From NCBI RefSeq assembly GCF_000730565.1, contig NZ_BBIQ01000025.1, positions 1 through 64,000 on the forward strand: 64,000 bases of DNA, given 5' to 3'. The notes beneath the pieces are model-generated. The model made no database searches and had not been told where the DNA came from. It saw nothing but the letters and a program-made list of their open reading frames with translations. The DNA is from Pseudomonas fulva NBRC 16637 = DSM 17717. Lineage in GTDB: Bacteria; Pseudomonadota; Gammaproteobacteria; Pseudomonadales; Pseudomonadaceae. The translations under genes and the position numbers were made by a program. Shown one piece after another: positions 56,210-64,000 of this stretch; within the stretch, counting starts at the first letter, position 1; every line of letters starts with the position of its first letter.

Positions 56210-56232
56210 CGGGGCGCATGATGCGCCCCGTT
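56210..56232 (-). terminator. Hairpin between dksA and gluQ
   Basis: A CGGGGCGCA / TGCGCCCCG stem following dksA on the minus strand, then a weak T-rich tail (CTTCATTT). Likely limits readthrough from dksA into gluQ. Confidence 0.65.
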
Positions 56233-56247
56233 TGGAGAAGAAGACGA

Positions 56248-56694
56248 TCAGCCTTTGCCGACGGTCTTTTCTTTCTTCTCGGCAATTTCCTTGCAGTCAA
56301 AGCACAGGTCGGCGGTAGGACGGGCCTCCAGACGGCGCAAGCCAATCTCGATCCCGCAGGAATCGCACCAGCCGTATTCTTCGTCCTGAATCTTTTGCAG
56401 GGTTTTGTCGATTTTCTTGATCAGCTTGCGCTCGCGGTCGCGGTTGCGCAGCTCGAGGGCGAATTCTTCTTCCTGGCTGGCACGGTCGGCCGGGTCGGGG
56501 AAGTTCGCCGCTTCGTCCTTCATGTGGTCCACGGTGCGGTCCACGCTCTGCATGAGCTCGCCTTTCCAGGCATTGAGAAGCTTGGTGAAGTGCTTCTTCA
56601 TGGGCTCACCCATGTATTCTTCGCCCTTGGTCTCTTGATAGGGCTCGACACCGTACATGGTTTGACCGGTTTTTTGCTTTTCTACGGTGGACAT
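56248..56694 (-). CDS. dksA: RNA polymerase-binding transcription factor DksA
   Basis: A 148-residue ppGpp co-regulator of stable-RNA and stress promoters. A coiled coil with acidic tip (FPDPADRASQEEEFALELRN) enters the polymerase secondary channel, and the zinc finger CDSCGIEI...CFDCKE is near residues 115-140. ATG at 56694 gives the family length; the frame is open to 56712. Divergent from an aminotransferase. Confidence 0.98.
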   Translation of the reverse strand: MSTVEKQKTGQTMYGVEPYQETKGEEYMGEPMKKHFTKLLNAWKGELMQSVDRTVDHMKDEAANFPDPADRASQEEEFALELRNRDRERKLIKKIDKTLQKIQDEEYGWCDSCGIEIGLRRLEARPTADLCFDCKEIAEKKEKTVGKG

Positions 56695-56904
56695 GAATAG
56701 ACCGCCTCTCACTCATCTGATCCTATGCGCAGGATGCTCCATCTCCGGCGACCGCCGGCCCTGCGACTGCGAGCCGCCGAACTTACCAGATAGATCGGGG
56801 GTGCGCTAGCCCGCCCGATCCTGCTTACTGACACCGGCGCGAACCGTACGTTCGATTGCGCGCAAGGGTAGAATCCCAAGTTTAGACCCGATTGAGAGAA
56901 GGAC

Positions 56905-58077
56905 ATGGCCCAACCCTACAGTGCGCGCAGTCGCGCCATCGAACCCTTCCATGTCATGGCGCTGCTGGCGCGTGCCAATGAGCTGCAGGCAGCCGGGCAT
57001 GACGTGATCCACCTCGAGATCGGCGAGCCGGACTTCACCACGGCGGCGCCCATCGTTGCCGCTGGGCAAGCCGCGCTTGCCGAAGGTCACACCCGGTACA
57101 CGGCCGCCCGTGGTCTGCCGGCACTGCGCCAGGCAATCGCCGGTTTCTATGGTCAGCGCTACGGCCTTGACGTCGATCCGGAGCGCATCCTGATCACGCC
57201 AGGTGGTTCCGGGGCGCTGCTGCTGGCCAGCAGCCTGCTGGTCGATCCCGGCAAGCATTGGCTGCTGGCCGACCCGGGCTACCCGTGCAATCGCCACTTC
57301 TTGCGCCTGGTCGAGGGCGGGGCGCAGTTGGTGCCCGTAGGGCCTGAGGTGAACTATCAGCTCGATGCAGAGCTGGTGCACAAACACTGGAATGCCGATA
57401 CGGTCGGCGCCTTGGTGGCATCACCTGCCAACCCGACGGGGACGGTGCTGGGGCGCGAGGCGTTGGCCAGCCTTGCCCAAGCCACGCGCGCCCGCGCCGG
57501 TCACCTGGTCGTGGACGAGATCTACCACGGCCTGACCTATGGCATGGACGCGCCCAGCGTGCTTGAGGTGGACGATTCGGCGTTTGTGCTAAATAGCTTT
57601 TCCAAATATTTCGGCATGACCGGTTGGCGCCTGGGTTGGTTGGTGGCACCCGAAGATGCGGTGGCTGACCTTGAGAAATTGGCGCAAAACCTCTACATCA
57701 GCGCACCCAGCATGGCCCAGCACGCCGCGCTGGCCTGCTTCCAGCCGGAGGCGCTCGGGATCTTCGAGACGCGCCGGGCAGAATTTGCCAAACGCCGTGA
57801 TTACCTGCTGCCAGCCCTGCGCAGCCTGGGTTTCAAGATTGCCGTGGAGCCCCAGGGCGCGTTTTATCTGTACGCCGATATCAGCGCATTCGGGGGTGAT
57901 GCCTTCGGCTTCTGCCGACATTTCCTGGAAACCGAGCACGTGGCGTTTACCCCTGGGCTGGACTTTGGTCGCCACCTGGCCGGCCATCATGTGCGCTTCG
58001 CCTACACCCAAAGCCTGCCGCGCCTGGAGCAAGCGGTCCAGCGGATTGCCCGTGGCCTGCAGAGCTGGCAGGGCTGA
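56905..58077 (+). CDS. PLP-dependent class I/II aminotransferase
   Basis: A 390-residue fold-type-I aminotransferase. The PLP lysine is in NSFSKYFGMTGWRLGW (K234), the phosphate and pyridine contacts are NPTGTVL and VDEIYHGLTY, and the C-terminal arginine region is HHVRFAYTQS. Substrate specificity cannot be read from the sequence; homologues are annotated as AspC- or alanine-type. It overlaps sfsA by 1 nt and is divergent from dksA. Confidence 0.9.
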   Translation: MAQPYSARSRAIEPFHVMALLARANELQAAGHDVIHLEIGEPDFTTAAPIVAAGQAALAEGHTRYTAARGLPALRQAIAGFYGQRYGLDVDPERILITPGGSGALLLASSLLVDPGKHWLLADPGYPCNRHFLRLVEGGAQLVPVGPEVNYQLDAELVHKHWNADTVGALVASPANPTGTVLGREALASLAQATRARAGHLVVDEIYHGLTYGMDAPSVLEVDDSAFVLNSFSKYFGMTGWRLGWLVAPEDAVADLEKLAQNLYISAPSMAQHAALACFQPEALGIFETRRAEFAKRRDYLLPALRSLGFKIAVEPQGAFYLYADISAFGGDAFGFCRHFLETEHVAFTPGLDFGRHLAGHHVRFAYTQSLPRLEQAVQRIARGLQSWQG

Positions 58078-58790
58078 TGCGCTTTTCTCCTGCCCTTGAA
58101 CAAGGTCGGCTGCTGCGCCGGTACAAGCGCTTTCTGGCCGACATCGAACTGGCCACTGGCGAGCAGCTGACCATCCATTGCCCCAACACCGGCTCCATGC
58201 GCAATTGCATGCGCGAGGGTGGCCTGGTGTGGTTCAGTCGCTCAAGTGACCCGAAACGCAAACTGCCAGGCACCTGGGAAATCAGCGAAACCCCGCAAGG
58301 TAGGCTGGCGTGCGTCAACACCGGCCGCGCCAACGCATTGGTGGAGGAGGCGCTGCGGGCGGGGATCATCACCGAACTGGCAGGTTTCACTGCACTCAAG
58401 CGGGAGGTGGCCTACGGTGAAGAAGGCAGTCGCATCGATTTTCGTCTGGAATTCGACGGTGCACCGGCTTACGTGGAAGTGAAAAGCGTAACCCTGGGTT
58501 ACGCCGACAGCACCACGGCGGCGTTCCCGGACGCCGTCACCCAGCGCGGTGCCAAGCACCTGCGCGAGCTGGCCAAGCTGGCGCGTCAAGGCATACGGGC
58601 GGTTCAGCTGTATTGCGTGAACCTGACGGGTATCGAGGCCGTACGACCGGCCGATGAGATCGACATGGCCTATGCCCAAGCGCTGAAGGCGGCGGCGGCC
58701 GAGGGGGTCGAAGTGCTGGCCTATGGGACCCGGCTGGATGCCGAGGGCATCGTCATTGACCGGCGCCTGCCGGTGATCCTCACACCTTGA
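58077..58790 (+). CDS. sfsA: Sugar fermentation stimulation protein SfsA
   Basis: A 237-residue protein of the SfsA family, with an N-terminal OB-like DNA-binding part (RRYKRFLADIELATGEQLTI) and a nuclease-like core (DFRLEFDGAPAYVEVKSVTL). The family is linked to sugar metabolism and nuclease-fold activity, but its cellular role is not settled. It shares one base (TGATG) with the upstream aminotransferase and overlaps the convergent Rieske gene by 11 nt. Confidence 0.95.
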   Translation: MRFSPALEQGRLLRRYKRFLADIELATGEQLTIHCPNTGSMRNCMREGGLVWFSRSSDPKRKLPGTWEISETPQGRLACVNTGRANALVEEALRAGIITELAGFTALKREVAYGEEGSRIDFRLEFDGAPAYVEVKSVTLGYADSTTAAFPDAVTQRGAKHLRELAKLARQGIRAVQLYCVNLTGIEAVRPADEIDMAYAQALKAAAAEGVEVLAYGTRLDAEGIVIDRRLPVILTP

Positions 58791-59097
58791 GCCAGATGCC
58801 CTGACTGTCTTCGAGGCAGTCCAGGGCCTGCAACGACTCGCCTTCGCAAGGCCCGGACACACATTCGCCCGTCTCGATCAAAAAGAGTGCACCGTGGTGG
58901 CTACAGTGAATAAGGCTGTTGCTGTCGTCCAGAAAACGTTCCTGCGGCCCGTTCAATGCAATGCCACGGTGCGGGCAGCGGTTGCGGTAGAGGTAGACGC
59001 TGCCTTGGCGGCGAACGCCCAGCAGGAGAACGCCGTCTACATCGAACGGGCGGCTCTGGCCTTCGGGCAAGCTGTGGGAGGGGCAAAGAAAGTGCAT
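58780..59097 (-). CDS. Small Rieske [2Fe-2S] protein
   Basis: A 105-residue stand-alone Rieske domain with the two cluster motifs C-x-H (NRCPHRGIALN) and C-x-x-H (IHCSHHGALFL), similar to small ferredoxin components of dioxygenases or NirD. No partner oxygenase or reductase is adjacent. It faces sfsA and overlaps it by 11 nt at the 3' end, and is divergent from hmuT. Confidence 0.92.
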   Translation of the reverse strand: MHFLCPSHSLPEGQSRPFDVDGVLLLGVRRQGSVYLYRNRCPHRGIALNGPQERFLDDSNSLIHCSHHGALFLIETGECVSGPCEGESLQALDCLEDSQGIWLKV

Positions 59098-59128
59098 GGC
59101 AGGCCTGACTCTTGGAACGGTGGTCGAC

Positions 59129-59156
59129 TTGACGCGTCAATGCGAACAATTATCAA
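59129..59156 (+). promoter_or_regulatory. Putative Fur-box promoter of hmuTUV
   Basis: TTGACG (59129-59134) and TATCAA (59151-59156) with a 16-nt spacer. Within it TGCGAACAATTATCA (59141-59155) has an exact right Fur half-site ATTATCA and a weaker left half. It lies about 92 nt upstream of hmuT. Iron repression by Fur is inferred. Confidence 0.5.
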
Positions 59157-59247
59157 ATGGCTGTCATTCGCTGCGCCTGGCGTTGCATGGTGCGCAGTTC
59201 TGCCGCCTGCTACAAGGTGTGGGGGCCAATCCAATAAAGGAAATCCA

Positions 59248-60132
59248 ATGATGCGTCGCCTTGCCGCCGTGCTTGTTCTTGCCGCCTGCCCACTGCTCTG
59301 CACCAAGGCCCTGGCAGCCGAACAGTCAAGCCGTTGGGTCAGTGCTGGCGGTGCCTTGAGCGAGTGGGTGGTCGCGTTGGGCGCTGAGCGGCGGTTGGTC
59401 GGCGTCGATACCACCAGCCAACACCCAGCCTCCTTGAAAGCACTGCCCAGTATTGGTTATCAGCGCCAGTTGTCCGCCGAAGGCATTCTGAGCCTGCGCC
59501 CTGACAGGTTGATAGGTACGGATGAAATGGGCCCACCGCCGGTGTTGGCACAGATCACCAGGGCCGGCGTGCCCGTCGAGGTGTTCTCCAGCCAGCCTGA
59601 TATCGATGCCCTCGGGCAGACCCTCAAGCGCCTGGGCGAGCTGCTTGGGGCCCAGGCGCATGCCGCACGTGCGACTGAAGACTTTCGCCATAAGCTCGAT
59701 GAACTGCACGACAAGGTACGCCAGGCACAAGCCGAGCAGCCCGCGCCCGGCGTGGTGTTGCTCGTGGGGCATGCCGGTGCCAAGCCGTTGTTGGCAGGTA
59801 CCGGCACGGCAGGGGATTGGGTCTTGCAGCAGGCCGGGGGACGTAACCTTGCAACCCATCAGGGCTACAAGGACTTTTCCAGCGAGGCGCTCGCGGCGCT
59901 GGACCCGGACGTCATCGTGTTCTCGGACCGCGTGCTCACCGATCAAGCAGCCTTGCAGGCGCTGTTGAAAGAAAACCCTGCACTGGCCGCGTCGCGTGCA
60001 GTGCATGATCAGCGCCTGGTTCAGCTTGACCCGACCCTGCTGGTCGGTGGGCTGGGGCCGCGCTTGCCAGCCACGCTTAGGGTGCTGGCCGCTGTGTTCT
60101 ATCCGTCGGCCACTATCCGCTTCGTGCCATGA
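59248..60132 (+). CDS. hmuT: Heme ABC transporter substrate-binding protein
   Basis: A 294-residue periplasmic protein. A signal peptide (RRLAAVLVLAACPLLCTKAL) is followed by a PeriBP-2/BtuF-like fold with VVLLVGHAGAKPLLAGTG and LDPDVIVFSD. ATG at 59248 has AAGGA 7 nt upstream. It overlaps hmuU by 4 nt. Delivers heme to HmuUV. No outer-membrane heme receptor lies next to it in this window. Confidence 0.93.
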   Translation: MMRRLAAVLVLAACPLLCTKALAAEQSSRWVSAGGALSEWVVALGAERRLVGVDTTSQHPASLKALPSIGYQRQLSAEGILSLRPDRLIGTDEMGPPPVLAQITRAGVPVEVFSSQPDIDALGQTLKRLGELLGAQAHAARATEDFRHKLDELHDKVRQAQAEQPAPGVVLLVGHAGAKPLLAGTGTAGDWVLQQAGGRNLATHQGYKDFSSEALAALDPDVIVFSDRVLTDQAALQALLKENPALAASRAVHDQRLVQLDPTLLVGGLGPRLPATLRVLAAVFYPSATIRFVP

Positions 60133-61166
60133 GGCCATGGGTTCGACCGCGCACGTTGTTCATCTGGCTGGGCTGTGCATGCGTGCTCGCCATCCTGCTT
60201 TCCTTGTCGCTGGGGCCCGTGAGTCTGCCGCTGACCGATACCCTGCAGGCCAGCTTGCGGCTTTTGGGTGTACCGCTTGCAGCAGAGGGTTTGCAGCAGG
60301 CGCAGATGATCATTGGCCAGATCCGCCTCCCGCGAACGCTGCTGGGGCTGGCTGTGGGCGCGGTGCTGGCCTTGTCGGGGGTGGCCATGCAGGGGTTGTT
60401 TCGCAACCCGCTGGCAGACCCTGGGCTGGTAGGCGTGGCGGCCGGTGCGGCGGTTGGCGCCGCAGTCGCGATCGTTGGGAGTCAATGGCTGGGTAACATA
60501 CCCGAGGGTTTGTCACCGTATCTGTTGTCGCTGTGTGCGTTTCTGGGCGGACTGGGTGTGACCGCGCTGGTATACCGGCTAGGCAGGCGCGACGGGCAGA
60601 CCAATGTGGCCACCATGCTGCTGGCCGGGGTGGCCATGACCGCACTGGGCGGCGCGACCGTGGGGCTCTTCAGCTACCTGGCAGATGACGCCACCCTGCG
60701 CACCTTGACGTTCTGGAACCTGGGCAGCCTCAATGGCGCAAGTTACGCGCGGATCTGGCCTCTGCTGCTGGTCGCGACGGGCGTTTCGCTCTGGCTACCT
60801 CGCCGGGCGAGGGCGCTCAACGTGCTGATGCTGGGGGAGTCCGAAGCCCGCCATCTGGGTATCGACGTCGAGCGCTTGAAGCGCGAGTTGGTGTTCTGCA
60901 CGGCATTGAGTGTCGGGGCGGCGGTGGCCGCAGCCGGCTTGATCGGTTTCATCGGCCTGGTGGTGCCGCATTTGGTGCGAATGCTGGCCGGCCCTGACCA
61001 CCGGGTGGTATTACCTGCCTCGTTGTTGGCAGGTGGCGCTTTGATGCTGATGGCCGATCTGGTGGCGCGGCTGCTGCTGGCCCCTGCCGAGCTTCCCATT
61101 GGTATCGTCACCGCTTTCATTGGCGCGCCGTTTTTCTTGTACCTGCTGATCCGAGGGCGCGCGTGA
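60129..61166 (+). CDS. hmuU: Heme ABC transporter permease (FecCD family)
   Basis: A 345-residue permease with about nine or ten membrane helices. The FecCD motifs RLPRTLLGLAVGAVLALSGV and FRNPLADPGLVGVAAGAA are near the N-terminal third, with GFIGLVVPHLVRMLAG near 285. It overlaps hmuT by 4 nt and hmuV by 1 nt, indicating a tight operon. Confidence 0.95.
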   Translation: MRPWVRPRTLFIWLGCACVLAILLSLSLGPVSLPLTDTLQASLRLLGVPLAAEGLQQAQMIIGQIRLPRTLLGLAVGAVLALSGVAMQGLFRNPLADPGLVGVAAGAAVGAAVAIVGSQWLGNIPEGLSPYLLSLCAFLGGLGVTALVYRLGRRDGQTNVATMLLAGVAMTALGGATVGLFSYLADDATLRTLTFWNLGSLNGASYARIWPLLLVATGVSLWLPRRARALNVLMLGESEARHLGIDVERLKRELVFCTALSVGAAVAAAGLIGFIGLVVPHLVRMLAGPDHRVVLPASLLAGGALMLMADLVARLLLAPAELPIGIVTAFIGAPFFLYLLIRGRA

Positions 61167-61933
61167 TGCTGCAAACCGAAGGCCTCTACCTGCGCCGTGG
61201 TCAACAGGACGTTCTGCGGGGTATCGATCTGCAGCTACCGCCTGGGCAGATCGTCGGTGTATTGGGCCCGAATGGTGCGGGCAAAAGCAGTCTGTTGGGA
61301 GCGCTCAGTGGCGAACTCGTGCCTGCGCAGGGGCGAGTGACACTGCAAGGGCGACCGCTGTCGGGCTGGGCCGGCCCCGAGCGCGCGCAGCGATTGGCGG
61401 TGTTGCCACAGGTGGCCAGCCTCGGTTTTGCGTTCCAGGTGCAGGACGTTGTGGGGATGGGGCGCATGCCGCATGCCACAGGGCGCCTGCGTGACGCACA
61501 GATTGTGGAGGCGGCATTGCAGGCAGCAGATGCAGCCCACCTTGCACAGCGCAGTTACCTGGCGCTGTCGGGTGGCGAGCGCCAGCGGGTGCACCTGGCA
61601 CGGGTGATGGCGCAGTTGTGGCCGGGCGAAGAGGGCGTGACGTTGTTGCTCGACGAGCCCACCTCCATGCTCGACCCGCTGCACCAGCACACGACCCTGG
61701 AGGCGGTGCGTCGTTTCGCAGATCGTGGCGCTGCCGTTTTGCTCATTCTGCATGACCTTAACCTGGCAGCGCGGTTCTGCGACCAGATCCTGTTGCTGGA
61801 ACAGGGGCGCAGTTACGCCTTGGCCAGCCCTGCCGGTGTGCTCACCCCAAAGGCGCTCAAGGCTGTCTTCGGAATCGATGTCATCGTGCAGGCGCACCCT
61901 GAGCGTGGGCATCCGTTGGTCATCGCCCGCTGA
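61166..61933 (+). CDS. hmuV: Heme ABC transporter ATP-binding protein
   Basis: A 255-residue ABC ATPase. Walker A GPNGAGKS is at 34-41, the ABC signature LALSGGERQRVHLARV near 135, Walker B LLLDEPTSMLD near 165 and the switch His in ILHDLNLAARFCD near 200. ATG at 61166 is used; GTG at 61163 is also in frame. Last gene of hmuTUV. The prrF sRNA ends on the opposite strand 58 nt downstream. Confidence 0.95.
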   Translation: MLQTEGLYLRRGQQDVLRGIDLQLPPGQIVGVLGPNGAGKSSLLGALSGELVPAQGRVTLQGRPLSGWAGPERAQRLAVLPQVASLGFAFQVQDVVGMGRMPHATGRLRDAQIVEAALQAADAAHLAQRSYLALSGGERQRVHLARVMAQLWPGEEGVTLLLDEPTSMLDPLHQHTTLEAVRRFADRGAAVLLILHDLNLAARFCDQILLLEQGRSYALASPAGVLTPKALKAVFGIDVIVQAHPERGHPLVIAR

Positions 61934-61990
61934 AAGAGAAGCAGGCCGTGTTCATGACGTCGGTCGGGTACTCGACCTGAACAGCCAGGC

Positions 61991-62104
61991 AAAAAAAGAC
62001 CCGGCAAAATGCCGGGTCAATAACCGTGATTAGCCTGATGAGGAGATAATCTGAGAGTCCGAACCAAGGGCTCTGAGGTTATCCAACCAGTCTCGCGACC
62101 AGTT
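61991..62104 (-). ncRNA. prrF: PrrF-family iron-responsive sRNA
   Basis: Minus-strand RNA of about 114 nt. Its 5' end AACTGGTCGCGAGA and the core CAGATTATCTCCTCATCAGG are as in Pseudomonas PrrF1/PrrF2 (functional analogue of RyhB), which under iron starvation represses mRNAs of iron-rich proteins. The 3' end is a hairpin (61998-62018, GACCCGGC / GCCGGGTC) followed by seven Ts. It has a promoter (TTGACC, 16 nt, TATGAT) and a Fur box. Whether this is copy 1 or 2 cannot be told here. Confidence 0.93.
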
Positions 62105-62106
62105 GT

Positions 62107-62138
62107 GATAATCATAACGATTCTCATTCGTGGGTCAA
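62107..62138 (-). promoter_or_regulatory. Fur-repressed promoter of prrF
   Basis: A 19-bp Fur box (62107-62125) matches 15 of 19 positions of the consensus GATAATGATAATCATTATC. It covers the -10 TATGAT. The -35 TTGACC is the complement of 62133-62138 with a 16-nt spacer. The -35 and half the Fur box's outer edge lie within the end of the tfoX-like gene. Confidence 0.88.
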
Positions 62139-62426
62139 TAGCTTATTACACTTTATTTTTGCCTCGCGCCGAGTGGCGGCTTCCAGCAGCTCGAGCAGTG
62201 CCGTCTTGCGCGGGTGCGGCAGCGCTCTCCAGCCAACATCCAGCAGGGCGCCTTCGATGGCGAACAGCAGTACCTTGGTAGCGCGAAAACCGCGAGCCTT
62301 CACCGTCAAGTAGGCCTGGACTGCGCCAAGGCGGCGCAGATCCGACGGGGTTTGCACGCCGGCGGCCTTAAGCCACTGGACTGACGTCTTGCCAAGGTTT
62401 TTCAGGCATTGCAGATCCTCGGTCAT
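62124..62426 (-). CDS. TfoX C-terminal-domain protein
   Basis: A 100-residue protein consisting of a TfoX_C domain alone (LKNLGKTSVQWLKAAGVQTP, FRATKVLLFAIEGALLDVGW). In full-length TfoX/Sxy competence regulators this is joined to an N-terminal domain that is missing here, so a competence role should not be assumed. ATG at 62426 has AGGAGG about 7 nt upstream. The 3' end overlaps the prrF promoter on the same strand. Confidence 0.85.
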   Translation of the reverse strand: MTEDLQCLKNLGKTSVQWLKAAGVQTPSDLRRLGAVQAYLTVKARGFRATKVLLFAIEGALLDVGWRALPHPRKTALLELLEAATRREAKIKCNKLLTHE

Positions 62427-62564
62427 CACGCCTCCTTGCGATGGTTGAGGAAAGAGCGCATGGCGCTGGAGCAAGTGTAGCGGGGCCCTACACGTGCGCG
62501 GCCTTTTGACAAGGCCGCAGGTCGGAGGCGCGTCGCTTGAAACGGCGTCTTGCCGCTTCAGGTA

Positions 62565-64000
62565 TCAGAGCCCTGGCAGGCGCTGACGGATTTGCTCGAT
62601 GACATGGTCCATGCTGCTGCTCGCCTGGGTGTCTACCGGCGTGCTCAAGGCGACTTCCTCGACAGCCAACGGCTCACGGCTTGCCTGTTGGGCCTGAACG
62701 ACCTCCAGGGTGGCATCCGACGGATCCTGGTTCTGCGCCTGGCGTTGCTGCAGCCAGCTGCTGATCACGGCATCCGGGGCATGGCAATCGAGGATCAGGA
62801 AGGGGACGCCTGTTTGGCTCGCGACGTCGGCGGCGGCTTGGCGCTGTGCATGCTTGAGGTAGGTGGCGTCGAGTACCACCGGCAAGCCTGCCCGCAGCAC
62901 GGTACCTGCAATCTGGTGAAGGCGCTGGTAAGTGGCTGCACTGGCCTCTTGGTCGTAGATGCCTGCGCTCAACTGGCCTGTCGTGTCTTGCGCCTGTTCG
63001 CCGAACAGACGTTTGCGTTCCACATCCGAGCGCACGCGCACGGCGCCCAGCGCTTCGACCAGACGCATGGCGACATGGCTCTTGCCGACTGCCGAAACCC
63101 CATGGGTAATGGCCAGCAGGCGTGAAGGAATGGCGCTGTAGCTTTCTGCGAGATTGGCGTAGTTGCGGTAGGTACGCAGGGTCGTGGCCTTCTGTACGCC
63201 ATCGGCGTCGGCAGGCATGCTGAACAGCGCGACCTTGGCACGCACCAGGGCGCGGTAGGCCTTGTAGAAGTTGAGCAACTCCAGCCCTTCATAGTCGCCG
63301 GTCAGTTCCAGGTACTGGCTGATGAAACGCCGGGCCAGGCACTTGAGCCCGCGGTCCTCGAGGTCCATGGCCAGGAAGCCGGTATCGGCATAGACGTCGG
63401 TCAGGCGGAAGGGCTCATTGAATTCGATGCAATCGAAGATCACCACCTGGCCATCGATCAGGGTCGCGTTGCCCAGGTGAATGTCGCCGTGGCATTCGCG
63501 AATGAAACCTTCGGCCTTGCGGCGTTCGAGCAGCCCATGCAAGCGGTCGAAACTGCTGCGCGCCCAAGCTTGCAGGGCGTCGAGCTGTTGCAGGTCGGCC
63601 TTGTCGCTCAGAAACGGACGGATCTGTTCGAAGTTCTGCTCCACCGGTGCCATCACGCTTTCTGGCGTACCCAGCGGGTGCTCCACCGGCACGCGAGGCG
63701 CCTGCATGTGGAACTCGGCGATCTGGCGGGCCATCTGGTCGACATGGGCAGCGGTCAGCTCACCGTTGGCCTGGAGAGTTGACAGCATCTGTCCCTGTGG
63801 GAATTGGCGCATTTTCAAGGCGAATTCGATGGCCTGGCCCTCTCCACCGATCTGCGGGGCGTCGGCGGTGCCGGTGATTGGCAGCACCTCCAGGTACAGA
63901 CCGTCGGTCAGGCGCTGATTCAGGCGCAGTTCTTCGTTGCAGAAGTGCTGGCGCTGATCCAGGTGGGTGAAGTCGAGGAAGCCGAAGTTCATCGGCTTCT
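62565..64000 (-). CDS. Phosphotransferase/P-loop kinase fusion protein (5' end beyond window)
   Basis: The visible 478 codons run off the right edge. The ATG at 63992 (MNFGFLDFT) follows in-frame KP codons, and homologues have about 45 more residues, so this is not the true start. The N-terminal part is an aminoglycoside-phosphotransferase-like kinase (ECHGDIHLGNATL with IFDCIEFNE). The C-terminal part is a P-loop domain with Walker A GVSAVGKS and a possible lid, as in the bifunctional APH/AAA family. Substrate unknown. The gap 62427-62564 holds a GC-rich stem (62498-62518) and no gene. Confidence 0.85.
   Translation of the reverse strand, partial: KPMNFGFLDFTHLDQRQHFCNEELRLNQRLTDGLYLEVLPITGTADAPQIGGEGQAIEFALKMRQFPQGQMLSTLQANGELTAAHVDQMARQIAEFHMQAPRVPVEHPLGTPESVMAPVEQNFEQIRPFLSDKADLQQLDALQAWARSSFDRLHGLLERRKAEGFIRECHGDIHLGNATLIDGQVVIFDCIEFNEPFRLTDVYADTGFLAMDLEDRGLKCLARRFISQYLELTGDYEGLELLNFYKAYRALVRAKVALFSMPADADGVQKATTLRTYRNYANLAESYSAIPSRLLAITHGVSAVGKSHVAMRLVEALGAVRVRSDVERKRLFGEQAQDTTGQLSAGIYDQEASAATYQRLHQIAGTVLRAGLPVVLDATYLKHAQRQAAADVASQTGVPFLILDCHAPDAVISSWLQQRQAQNQDPSDATLEVVQAQQASREPLAVEEVALSTPVDTQASSSMDHVIEQIRQRLPGL

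Overview
The window is a stretch of core chromosome from a fluorescent pseudomonad of the Pseudomonas putida group. This rests on near-recognisable P. putida proteins (CbrA/CbrB, FtsH, CarB, RimP, AcsB), GC-rich codon use throughout, and lineage-specific loci: crcZ between cbrB and pcnB, a PrrF-type iron sRNA, and the lldR/lldP-lldD-dld2 lactate locus. I see no prophage, transposon, CRISPR array, integron or rRNA operon. The order of genes is that of a conserved chromosome.

Left part (1-16 kb). A lactate catabolic operon (lldP-lldD-dld2, minus) diverges from its GntR regulator lldR, with a perfect 7-3-7 palindromic operator in front of lldP. Then come smpB, ratA, bamE and fur (with rnfH apparently missing after ratA), recN with a LexA-like box, and the heat-shock block grpE-dnaK-dnaJ with two near-consensus sigma-32 promoters, followed by dapB.

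Middle part (16-38 kb). A terminator-containing leader precedes carA (TTG start), then carB-greA, a small membrane protein, yhbY, rlmE, ftsH-folP-glmM-tpiA-secG, tRNA-Leu(GAG), and the large translation/RNA cluster tRNA-fMet-rimP-nusA-infB-rbfA-truB-rpsO-pnp. Strong RNA hairpins lie before rimP, rbfA, rpsO and pnp. An exported BON-domain protein follows, preceded by a sigma-54-like promoter element.

Right part (38-64 kb). A DUF748/AsmA-like envelope protein, an MpaB/DUF2236 protein, acetyl-CoA synthetase and pgi precede the block panB-panC and pcnB-folK. Then comes the carbon-catabolite control locus: the crcZ sRNA (six A-rich Hfq/Crc motifs, a -24/-12 promoter and GTTAC/GTAAC inverted repeats upstream), cbrB, cbrA and a 58-codon membrane micro-ORF (cbrX) overlapping the cbrA start. 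gluQ, dksA, an aminotransferase, sfsA and a Rieske protein lead to a heme ABC transporter (hmuTUV) with a Fur-box-like promoter. Immediately after it, on the other strand, is a PrrF-family sRNA with a Fur box and a good -35/-10. Its promoter lies in the 3' end of a TfoX-C-domain gene. The window ends inside a kinase/P-loop fusion gene.

The most interesting signals are non-coding or very short: crcZ with its upstream sites, cbrX, prrF, the carA leader, the pnp and rpsO leaders, the sigma-54 element before the BON gene, and the missing rnfH. I found no convincing undescribed multi-gene system.
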